From Halicephalobus mephisto (lineage: Eukaryota; Nematoda; Chromadorea; Rhabditida; Panagrolaimidae), in contig SWDT01000045.1 of NCBI GenBank assembly GCA_009193035.1, forward strand, positions 186,001 to 250,000: a stretch of 64,000 bases of DNA, given 5' to 3'. The notes under the pieces are model-generated. The model was given only the letters and a program-made list of their open reading frames with translations. It made no database searches and had not been told where the DNA came from. A program made the translations under genes and the position numbers. Positions 54,861 to 64,000 of the stretch are shown in pieces. How positions within the stretch are numbered: position 1 is the first letter of the stretch; the number at the start of each line of letters is the position of its first letter.

Positions 54861-57588
54861 AATTATTATTTTTAATTTTTTAAATAATTCAAAAATATTT
54901 GTTTTTATTATTTTAGTAATTTCAAAATTTTCGTTTTAATTTTTTTAAATAATTCAAAAATATTCGTTTTTAATTTTTTAAATAATTCCAAAATATTCGT
55001 TTTTAATTATTTTAGTAATTCAAAAATTTTGTTTTTATTTTTTTAAATAATTTCAAAATTTTAAACTGATCAAAAAAAATAAAATTTGACTATTACGAAA
55101 TCAGGGAATCAATTACCGTATATCTAAATTTTTAAAATAATTTTAAACTGATCTAAAAAAAGAAAATTAAAAAATTTTGACTATTACGAAATCGGGGACC
55201 AAGTGCCTCAGGGGATCAACTGGAATACAGTAATTTTTCATTTTTTGAATCATTTTTTGGATTATTTTGTTATTTTTCTTTATTTTAAAAATTGAAAAAA
55301 TTAATCTAAAAATGAATAATTAATTCTACAGTAATTGTGCCTTAGGGCATTTGTTTCAAATTTTTTCGGATTAGTTTTTTGACCATGATAGTCATTTTAG
55401 GTTAATCCAGAAATCGAAAAACCAATCTACAAACGAAAAAAATATTAATTTTACAAAATCGAAAATAAATGTCTTGAAAAATCCAAAATCATCAAAGAAC
55501 AAATATCTCCAAAAATCAAAAATTACAGAAATTTCGTAAAAAATCAATAACAATTAAAGGTAAATATCACGAAAAAATAAACATTGCCAAAAAGTAAATT
55601 TTGAAAATATTTTAAAATCTCCTAAAGTGGCTACATGCCCTCAAGGGATGGGAAATTTTAGAAGTAAAAATCCCCAAAAATCAAACATTATCAAGAAATA
55701 ATTATTTCCAGAAAATAAATTTCATCAAAAAGTAAATTTCAAAAATGTGTAAAAATCTCTTAAAATGGCTACATGCCCTTAGGGGATGGGAAATTTTAGA
55801 AGTAAAAATCCGCAAAAACTAAACATTATCAAAAAATAATTATTTCCAGAAAATAAATTTCATCAAAAAGTAAATTTCAAAAATGTTTAAAAATCTCCTA
55901 AAGTGACTACGTGCCCTCAGGAAACTAAAAATATTTAAAAATTGATTTTTCTGAGAAATTAATAACTTCGAAAAATTAATTTTCTAAGGCATGGAGAATC
56001 TTTGAAAATCAAAAGCCTCAGGAAATGAATAATTTTGAAATGTCGAAAATTATTTGTGGACAATAGTCGTACAACTAAAAAAACAAATTATCTTCCACCC
56101 TCACTAATCCCTTTGATTTCGGCCATTTTATGGAGATTAACCGATTTTTCTATAAATCAAAAAAATCATATTTTTCAAAAAACATTTCAAATTATATTTT
56201 TTAACTTAATCAAAAAACTTTTAAAAACCGTATTTTTCGAAATTAAAAAAAAATTTTCTAATTTAAAAAAAAAATTAAATTTTTCTCTAAATTAAAAAAA
56301 TTATTTTTTAACTTTTTTATAACTTTAAAAAAAATCATTTTTATAAATTTAAAAAACAACTTTTTTTTATAAATTTTTTTATAAATTCAAAAATAAATAA
56401 AAATTTTTATTTTTCTCTAAATTTAAAAAAAAGTCATTTTTCAACTTTTTATAAATTTAAAAAACAACTTTTTTTTATAAATTCAAAAATAAATAAAAAT
56501 TTTCATTTTTCTCTAAATTTAAAAAAAAGTCATTTTTCAACTTTTTTCTATAAACTTTGGTTTTTGGAAAACCTTATAAATAACTCGGTCTTGGTTGCCT
56601 TTTTGAATGTTATGTGGAAAAGTAAATATTAACCAGAAGTGATCAACAATTATAAACAAACAAAAATTTACACTACAGTTTTTTAAAAAAGTTGTTTTCA
56701 AATAAAATTTTGAATTTCTCAATCAAGACTAGACTAAAAACATTGAAAAGTAGTTTTATAAACTTTCAAAATCATATTGTTCAAAAAAAATGTTTACTTA
56801 ACAATTCAAAAAATGTCTTAATAGAAATTTTGAAAACTTTCCAATTGAGACCAAAAACTAAAATTCTAAAAATATTTTTATAAAAGTTTTAAAAAAATAT
56901 ATTGAAAAGAATTTTGAAGTTTTCCAGTTAAGACTAAAAATTAAGAATTTCAAAGAATGTCTCGACAAGAATTTCGGAACTTTCCAATTGAGACCAAAAA
57001 CTAAAATTCTAAAAATATTTTTACGAAATTTCAAAAAAAATGTCTCGACAAGAATTTCGGAACTTTCCAGTCGAAACCAAAAACTAAAATTCTAAAAATA
57101 TTTTTATAAAAGTTTTAAAAAAATATATTGAAAAGAATTTTGAAGTTTTCCAGTTAAGACTAAAAATTAAGAATTTCAAAGAATGTCTCGACAAGAATTT
57201 CGGAACTTTCCAGTCAAGACTAAAAACTAAAATTTTAAACATATTTTTACAAAATTTCAAAAAAAATATCTCAATAAAATTTTGAAATTTTCCAGTTAAG
57301 ACTAAAAATTAAGAATTTCAAAAAAATGTTTTAAAAAATTTTGCAATTTTCTAGTCGAGACCAAAAACTAAAAATTTCATAAAAAAATATTTCGATAAAA
57401 ATTTTAAAATCATCCAATCGGAACTAAAATCGCTTTTAAGTAACTTTAAGAACTTTTAAAACTATACTGTAACAAAAAATAAAAGAAATATTTGCCTAAC
57501 AATTCAAAAAAAATGTTTTAGAATTCTGAGAAATTTCACTTCGAGACCAAGAGTGTTTTTCAAAGTAACTTTAAGCCGCATTTTATGC
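54861..57588. repeat. Repeat-dominated spacer
   Basis: In order: attcaaaaatattcgttttt units at 54870-55060; a ~130 bp repeat with ggctacatgcccttagggga and tttcatcaaaaagtaaattt at 55600-55920 (three copies); A/T blocks at 56200-56540; and a 90-180 bp repeat with tgtctcgacaagaatttcgg and aactttccagtcgagaccaa at 56880-57430 (about six copies). No gene is supported. Confidence 0.7.
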
Positions 57589-59058
57589 AACTTTGAGAAT
57601 TTTCACGGGGGTGTAACATGGAAATTTAGAAGTCTTTAAACTTGAGCAAACAGTACTTAGGAATGACATAATCTGATTCGAAATTTTGAATATGACGTCA
57701 GAATCGGAAATTTGCTTTCAGAATCCTGGGTTTTGAAGTTTGAGAACTTACAAGTCCACTAGATAAATGCCGCGGACAGCCGGAAAGTTCTCAACATTGG
57801 AAGCCCTGAGGCACAAGGACCCGACTTGCACGGCCGATTCAGAAATCAGAAACCGAACAACAAAGTAGAATCATCAAAAGTTATATTTCATTAACTTTTT
57901 ATTGTTGAATTACTCGAGTAAATCCAAAAAGTCCTCACATGTGTAAGATCAGCCAATTAAGACATGTCAAATTTACAAAAAAAATTTTTAATTTTTTAAC
58001 AACTGTCATATTTTTCGTAAATATTTAAAATTTGCGATGAAAATTAAAACTTAATAATCAAAATTTTCATTTGGTACTGTATTTAAAATTTCGTTTTTTT
58101 GTGTACTGATATGGGTGAATTTTATATCACACATGGATACGTTAAAAAAGCTATGATGTATCAGATATTTTAAATCCAATATATAGTTGCATTAATTACA
58201 CCAAAAAATTTTTGATTTTTTAACAACTGTCATATTTTTCATAAATATTTAAAATTTGCGATGAAAATTAAAACTTAATAATCAAAATTTACATTTAATA
58301 CTGTACCTAAAATTTCGTTTTTTTAAAAACATCTACATTCTGAAATTTCCAATTTTTTTGTGTTTGTAAAAAGTTTCTAATCCGCATCCAGATGAGGAAT
58401 TTATAAAAATTTAATTTTCTATGCCAAAGTGCACAAGATAGAAGTCACAAATTAATAAATATTGCAATAAACTAAACTTTCCATCGATGCACTTACCGTA
58501 AGCCATCGGTTATTGCTCAGGATATTTCCGTTCGAGATCGACGTTACGCATTGCTTAATGATGATCAGAGCTGTCGAATTTTCGAATTAAAATTATAATT
58601 AATCAAGTTCGAATTTTAATTTCTTAATTTTCGAATTAGAATTAATTAAGTTCGAATTTGAATTTCTTAATTTTCGATTTTCGAATTAAAATTATAATTA
58701 TAATTAATTAAGTTCGAATTTTCAATTTCTAAATTTTCGATTTTCGAATTAGAATTAGAATTAATTAAGTTCGAATTTGAATTAATTTGGTTCGAATTCA
58801 AATCCTTCAATTTTCGAATTCGAATCCTCCGATTTTAAAATTCAAATTAGTTAAAAAATCAGTTCGAAAATGGAAAGTTCTAGTGCTGATCCAACACTTC
58901 TGAAATTATGCTCTAAGGTGGAATTTTAAAGGCAAATTTCCGATTCTGACGTCATATTCAAAATTTCGAATCAGATTATGTCATTCCTAAGTACTGTTTG
59001 CTCAAGTTTAAAGACTTCTAAATTTCCATGTTACACCCCCGTGAAAATTCTCAAAGTT
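57589..59058. mobile_element. 1.47 kb non-coding element with 127 bp terminal inverted repeats
   Basis: Bases 57589-57715 and 58932-59058 are almost perfect reverse complements (left end aactttgagaattttcacgg). The interior has two direct ~110 bp copies related to the MITE at 33678, a relative of the 31774 MITE's right end near 58490-58560, and a tandem repeat of ttcgaattaaaattataatt (58575-58850). There is no transposase frame. The element sits inside the gaccaaaaactaaaa repeat field, which resumes on its right in the same orientation. The class is unknown. Confidence 0.75.
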
Positions 59059-59500
59059 ATGTAAAATTCACTTTGCAATTTTCCGATTAAAGTCCAAAAA
59101 TTAAAAATTTACAAATAGTTTTAAACTTTCAAAAAATGTTTTAAAAATAATTTCGAATTTTTCCAATTAAGACCAAAAATTTTAATTTTCTTAATTTTTA
59201 AAATTTCGAAAATTTCCAATTGAAACCAAAAATTAAAAATCTCAAAAAACGTCTCGGCAAGAACTTTGGAATTTTCCAATCGAGACCAGAAATATTTTTA
59301 AGTGGTTTTAAAAACTTTCGAAGTTATACTGTAATAAAAAAATGTTTACTTAACAATTCAAAATAATGTTTCAAAATTTGAGGAATTTCAACTAGAGACC
59401 AAAAATTAAAATTTTTTTAATATTTTTATTAGTTAAGAAAATTATTTTAGTTAAAATTCTGAAATTTTCCAGTTAGAACTAAAATTTTTAAAAAATTTAA
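59059..59500. repeat. Continuation of the gagaccaaaaattaaaa repeat
   Basis: Decayed units with ttttccaatcgagaccagaa and cgtctcggcaagaactttgg in the same orientation as 56880-57430, so the TIR element split this array. Confidence 0.6.
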
Positions 59501-59504
59501 AAAA

Positions 59505-60010
59505 CAAATTAATTCGTATCCTTGGCGTTCTGTTCTTTTTTGTGAAATTGCTTCACATTCAACTATTTGGAATAATAAAATTCATCGAATATTTGACATT
59601 TTATTTGTTTATTAAATAAATTTAAATTTAAATTTAAAAAAATAAAATTTAAATTCAAAAAACAAATCAATTAGTATCCTTGGCGTTCTGTTCTTTTTTG
59701 TGAAATTGCTTCACATTCAACTATTTTGAATAATAAAATCCATCGAATATTTAACATTTTATTTGTTTATTAAATAAATTTAAATTTAAAAAAATAAAAT
59801 TAAAATTCAAAAAACAAATCAGTTCGGATCCTTGGCGTTCTGTTCTTTTTTGTCAATTTGCTTCACATTCAACTATTTTGAGTAATAAAATCTATCAAAT
59901 ATTTAACATTTTGTTTATCTATAAAATTTCGAAAAGTTTAAAAAATTAAAAATAATACTTAAAATTGAAGTAAACAATATTTGGCGTCCTTGGCGTTGTG
60001 TTCTTTCTTG
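59505..60010 (+). repeat. ~155 bp tandem repeat upstream of pcm-1
   Basis: Four copies with tccttggcgttctgttcttt start near 59517, 59675, 59829 and 59988. The first three also share tgcttcacattcaactattt. The last copy is decayed and lies 170 bp before the pcm-1 ATG. Confidence 0.85.
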
Positions 60011-60173
60011 TTAATTTTATTTCGAAAGTTTCAAAATTCAGTCAACAAAGCTGCAGCTGACTTTAATTATCCAAAAATTTCTACTTTTTTTTCTACTTTT
60101 AATTTTATTTTCTACATTCTTCGAAATTCCGTTTTTAAATTGTTTCAATTTTTTATCAAGTTCGAGAAATCAG

Positions 60174-61561
60174 ATGGCTTGGAGAAGTCACGGGACTTCG
60201 AATTTTGAACTTGTTCAAAATTTATTTAGTAAGTTTTTTGTTTTTTTTTTAAAATCATTGAAATTTTAGAAAATCGGATGTTCAAAAGTGATGCTGTCCG
60301 GAAGGCAATGGTGGCCGTGGACAGAGCCGACTTCGTGGACACGGATCCATATATGGACTGTCCCCAGCCCATAGGGTACGGCGCGACCATAAGTGGTTTG
60401 TTTTTCAATCGTTTCTATCTTCATTACAGTATTTTAATCCTGTAAAACTTTCTAAAATCTTCCAGAATCTGAACGATTATAAGATATTTGAGAATTTCGA
60501 TGAAGCGTTTTGGATTTTTCGAGATTTTCGAAAACTTTGATTCAGATGGTTACGAAATTTTCGAAAATCTTATTAGATCTTCTTCTACTTTTCAGAATCT
60601 CGTTGAAGTTTCTAGAATGCAAAGAGTTATGAGATATTTGAAGATTTCAATGAAGTGCTGCAAGTTTTCCGAAATTTCTAAAATCTTTTTAAATTCAGTT
60701 GTGAAATTTTCAAAAATTCAAGAACCTTTGTAAATTTCATAGATTTTCAGAATCACACAGAAACATCAGATTCTGGGATCTCATAAAGTCTTCCGGCTCT
60801 TGTTAAAAGTTTAGAAATGTTTAAAAATTCAAGAATTTTCGGAAATTTCATAAATTTTCAAAATTCAATAAACGTTTCTTTTTAATTCTGGTGTTTTTTA
60901 TATTTTTCAGGATCTTGAGATTTCCTAAATCCATATAAAAATTAAAATCCTAAAAACAGGAAATTTCGGAGTTTTGTAAAAATTTAATTTTGATTTTTAA
61001 TTTTTCGTAATATCCGATTTAGCTCCTCACATGCATGCTGCTGCGTTGGAGGCCCTGGTGGACAAAATTGATCCGGAAAAGAACCCCAAAATCCTGGACA
61101 TCGGCTCAGGTTCGGGTTACTTAACTGCGTGTTTTGCTGTTTTGGTTTGTTTTTTGTTTTTTAAATATTTTTATTTTTGTTTTCAGGCAGGTCCTAATGG
61201 AAAAACCATCGGAATAGAACATATGGAACAACTTGCTAAAAAATCTATTTTAAATTTAAAAAAACATCATTCAGATAAACTAGATCAAGGCCAAATTGAA
61301 ATAATTGCTGCTGATGGTAGACAAGGATATCCTCAAGGCGGACCGTATGACGCTATCCATGTCGGGGCTGCTGCTCCTGAAATGCCCGAGACTCTGATTC
61401 AACAATTAAAAAACGGCGGAAGAATGGTGATTCCTGTCGGACACAGATTCCAGGAATTCGTCCAAGTCGACAAAACCCCCGATGGCAAAGTAGAAAAAAG
61501 AAAATTGATGGATGTCATATATGTTCCTCTAACAAGTCAAGAACACCAACTTAACAGATAG
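60174..61561 (+). CDS. pcm-1: Protein-L-isoaspartate(D-aspartate) O-methyltransferase
   Basis: Exons: 60174-60228, 60270-60395, 61023-61144 and 61187-61561, giving 225 residues, the standard length. The enzyme uses S-adenosylmethionine to methylate isoaspartyl residues in aged proteins and so starts their repair in the cytosol. Visible signatures: DPYMDCPQPIGYGATISAPH with the catalytic-site SAPHMH, SAM motif I DIGSGSGYLTACF, ADGRQGYPQGGPYDAIHVGA (motif II region), NGGRMVIPVG (motif III) and the VIYVPLT tail. The second exon's donor (g|gtttgt, after AGTG) was chosen because it restores the invariant ISAPH. Intron 3 is only 42 bp, in frame and without stops. The gene is convergent with tbcb, whose stop is 94 bp away. 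Confidence 0.96.
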
Positions 61562-61601
61562 CTCTGAAATTTGCATATTTGTACTGTATATAATGTATAG
61601 T

Positions 61602-61607
61602 TTTATT
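61602..61607 (-). terminator. Polyadenylation signal of the tubulin cofactor B gene
   Basis: TTTATT (AATAAA on minus) lies 48 bp past the tbcb stop, so its cleavage site is close to or inside the pcm-1 3' end. Confidence 0.6.
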
Positions 61608-61654
61608 ATGAACGGAATGTCTGAGATTCACAGTAAGGCAGGTCATGAATGAGA

Positions 61655-63143
61655 TCAGAACTCATCTGGAAAAGGATCTTTTTCCTCTTCGAAGACACTG
61701 GCTGGTCGGACAAAGGCACCATGATTAGGTTCACAAGTGAAATAACGTTCTCCATCGACGGATCCATCGTTTTTTCCTACACATTGATCGTATCGAATTC
61801 CTACCCAAGTTACTCCTGGCTTGAAAAGGGTTTCTCCGACAAATTCTATTTTACCTTTTTTGTCTGATTGGCCTTGGATTTTGACGATAACCCGATTTCC
61901 GACCTTGACATAAGGACCGATGACTTCTTTCGGCTTGTATCCAGAAGATAAGATAGATTCTCTCCATTTTCTTGCAGAATCTAAAAATAACAAATTTTTA
62001 AAATAAACATTTTCATAAAAAATTTTAACAGGAATTTAAATTTCTCAGAAAATTTCAAAAGTTATGTGATTCCGAAAGTTTTCAAAGAGATTCTGGAAGA
62101 TTTCAGAAGCTTCAAAGAGCTTCTAGAAAGTTTGAAGATCCTTGAAGCTTTTTAACATCTTTTTAAAGACTTCAACGAGATTTTGGAAAGTTTCAAAAAT
62201 CTTTAAAAAGATGTTAAAAAATTTCAAAAAGATGTTTAAAAGTTTCAAAAATCTTCAAAAAAATGTTAAAAAATTTCAAAAATCTTCAACAAAATTCTAA
62301 AACATTTTTAAAACCTTCATGATGTCCTCTAGACTTTCAAAGTGAAATTATAAAGGATTCTAAAAATTTCTATTAGGATTCTAAAAGATTTTTAGATTTT
62401 AAAAGTATTCATAAAATCCTAGAAGCTTTAACTAGATTTTGGAAGCTGCTAAATTCTTCTATTATGTTTCTAGAACCTCTCGAGACCTTTGTGATATCCT
62501 ATAACTTTTTGAAACAGGATTCTGGAAAATTTAAAAAGTTTTTATATTTTCAAAAATTTCAGAAATTTCCACAAGATTCTAAAACCTCCCACGAGATTCC
62601 GAAAGGTTCCAGAAGCTTCCACAGTACTCTCTAAGGTTTTAAAATCAGATTTTCAAGAATTCTGTTTTTACTAGGTTTTTAAGAATTCCAAAAATATATA
62701 TGAAATTTCAGTTTTTATGTAATCCTATTTTGACAAATCTGAAAATTAAAATAAATCTGTCAAAAATCAGCCTACCTTCTCTCTGGTTGTATTTTTCGTC
62801 AGAGATAACAAAATGAGGAACATCCCCTTCGGTTTCCAGCGGATCTTTGCCGGAAATATCGCGGACTTCGATGACGGAATCCTTGACGACGTCCAGTTGT
62901 TTCAGAGTGAATTCATCCACCTTCAATTCCTTAATAAACTTGTTTTCTGCATCGTACAAGCTTAGCTTCATCTGAGAAGACAAGATCCCAGTTATAAGTT
63001 CCAATTTTTGCTGAAATTTAAAAATTTTCATATATGAAAAATTTCGAAATTTTTACCTTGAACTCGACCAGAGTCGTGTTTTCGTTAAAGTGCTTTTGAT
63101 AAGTGAAATCGTTGGGTCCCTTGATCGTCAACGAAACAGCCAT
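61655..63143 (-). CDS. tbcb-1: Tubulin-folding cofactor B
   Basis: Exons: 63143-63057, 63010-62776 and 61980-61655, giving 215 residues. The N-terminal ubiquitin-like domain (about 1-90) starts MAVSLTIKGPND. A linker has the YNQRE-DSARKW junction. The CAP-Gly domain (about 135-205) has the signature GKNDGSVDGERYF preceded by KPGVTWVGIRYD. The chain ends in DEF, comparable to the acidic-hydrophobic end of other cofactor B proteins. Role: acts with cofactor E in folding and in dissociating alpha/beta-tubulin dimers in the cytosol. Phases (0, 1) close without gaps. The gene is convergent with pcm-1 and divergent from the gene starting at 63731. Confidence 0.95.
61981..62775 (-). repeat. Intron 2 of tbcb with TTC/GAA-rich repeats
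   Basis: Degenerate 25-35 bp units such as gaagatttcagaagcttcaa, then tttcaaaaatcttcaaaaa, fill 62040-62330; the rest to 62640 is similar but more decayed. Confidence 0.65.
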
Positions 63144-63730
63144 GGTTGGAAACTAAAATTAAAACTTTAAAAATGAAAAAAAACGAAAAACAATCAACTT
63201 TTCGGATCTTTGAAAAATTTATCAAGAACTCCTTATCGCCCTTGAAAGTTCTAAAAATGGAAAAACGGCTTGTTTGGCAGTCAGTTTCAATTAACCAAAA
63301 CTGGGAAAAATTGCTTCATACGCGGACAAGACATCCGGAAAAAGTCCAAACAAATGGGGGAAGTAGTGCCGACAACTTTGAAGGACCGACTTGTCTTGTT
63401 TTCCTCAATCTTTACCCAAAGCAAACACGTGTGTCTGGTCCGAATCCTAAATCAAACCTTGAAAAAATGTTTGCTTTTGTCAAAGCTGGCACTTTATTGT
63501 TTCAAAAAACACGATTTAGCTGGTAAACTTTCTCATGTGATGAGGAAAGACGCGTTCGCGCTTCATTGGGTCGGGTCTCACGAGAAGGACAAAGCTGGCT
63601 GTGCTCGTTGAGTGACAGTGTTGCATATTTTTCCAGCCACTGTGCATAAATTGATTCAACCTAATTCCAGACAAGGTTACCCAGCGACGATTTCATCATC
63701 TTGTCTGTGGCAAAATATAATGCCGAAACC
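63144..63730. promoter_or_regulatory. Divergent promoter region between tbcb and the next gene
   Basis: 587 bp of unique, GC-richer DNA separate the two divergent start codons. It holds a cacgtg E-box near 63428. Overlapping open frames of 113-126 codons at 63146-63611 match no family and are probably chance in a non-repetitive stretch. Confidence 0.45.
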
Positions 63731-63793
63731 ATGGCAACCCGTCCTCGACCGCCCATGATGACAAGGCAATTTCGATCACATTCCACCGTCCAA
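63731..63793 (+). CDS. First exon of an unidentified gene running out of the window
   Basis: ATG 63731 opens 21 codons, rich in Arg, Pro and Met (MATRPRPPMMTR), ending at a strong donor (caa|gtaagt) in phase 0. The intron continues, A/T-rich, to the window end. An earlier ATG at 63720 is out of frame and stops after 12 codons. The peptide is too short to assign a family. Confidence 0.55.
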
Positions 63794-64000
63794 GTAAGTT
63801 TACTTTTTTTATTTTTAAAATTCTATAAATATTAAAAAATTAATTTTTAATTTTCTCTTAATTTCACAAATACTCAAAAATTAATATATCAACTTTCTTT
63901 AGTTTCATCAATATTTAAAATAAAATAAATGTTCTTTAATTTCGTAATTTCCTAAAAATTGATATAAAAATTCAATAGACTAATTTTCTTTTATCTCATA

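Noticed and set aside
61031..61561. Unspliced reading of pcm-1 across 61145-61186
   Set aside because: The extra 14 residues interrupt a conserved helix after the SAM motif, and clean gt...ttttcag borders support a 42 bp intron.
63146..63611. Two overlapping plus-strand open frames of 126 and 113 codons
   Set aside because: They lie in the shared promoter interval, lack family resemblance, and conflict with the divergent gene starts on both sides.
1..64000. tRNA, rRNA or snRNA genes
   Set aside because: Reading both strands for A/B-box-like and T-loop sequences showed no arrangement that folds convincingly; a covariance-model scan would be needed to exclude small RNAs.

Overview
The window looks like nuclear DNA of a rhabditid nematode, probably Caenorhabditis or a close relative (inference). 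The DNA is AT-rich, introns begin GTAAGT-like and end TTTTCAG or TTTTTAG, many are only 42-60 bp, and long homopolymer-rich introns and spacers are filled with tandem and dispersed repeats carrying phrases such as tactgtagaagc and cgtgtcgggacc. Exons were assembled by hand from reading frame, splice sites and family conservation; every accepted join keeps frame.

Layout. 1-8.7 kb (+): spacer, then a max-1/PLEKHH-type gene (coiled coil, two PH domains, MyTH4, FERM). 9.2-10.5 kb (+): a ubiquitin-specific-protease pseudogene. 10.7-12.6 kb (+): a membrane-anchored short-chain dehydrogenase, followed after 146 bp by a TTC17-like TPR gene (12.7-19.7 kb); this pair may be an operon. 19.7-24.3 kb: repeat-dominated spacer. 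24.3-32.7 kb (+): a synaptotagmin-14/16-like double-C2 gene whose introns hold satellites and a cluster of small DNA transposons. 32.7-36.5 kb: repeats, then a truncated BEL/Pao retroelement with an open gag frame. 36.6-38.4 kb (-): a complete cytochrome P450. 40.0-46.9 kb (-): two tandem aquaglyceroporin-type genes. 47.4-48.9 kb: a dead Tc1-like transposon with both ends recognisable. 49.8-54.5 kb (-): a ZIP-family transporter whose metal-binding histidines are replaced. 54.5-60.2 kb: spacer with a 1.47 kb element bounded by 127 bp inverted repeats. 60.2-61.6 kb (+): pcm-1, convergent with tubulin cofactor B (61.7-63.1 kb, -). 63.7 kb (+): the first exon of a gene that leaves the window.

The genes are mostly unrelated housekeeping and membrane functions, so no shared pathway is claimed. 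The two aquaporins are a local duplication, the dehydrogenase and TTC17 genes may be co-transcribed, and pcm-1 and tbcb end within 100 bp of each other. No RNA gene or CRISPR array was found. The most notable items are the ZIP protein with a degenerate metal site, the intact gag without its polymerase, the long-TIR element, nested small transposons inside the synaptotagmin gene, and arrays of TTCnnGAA-like motifs.
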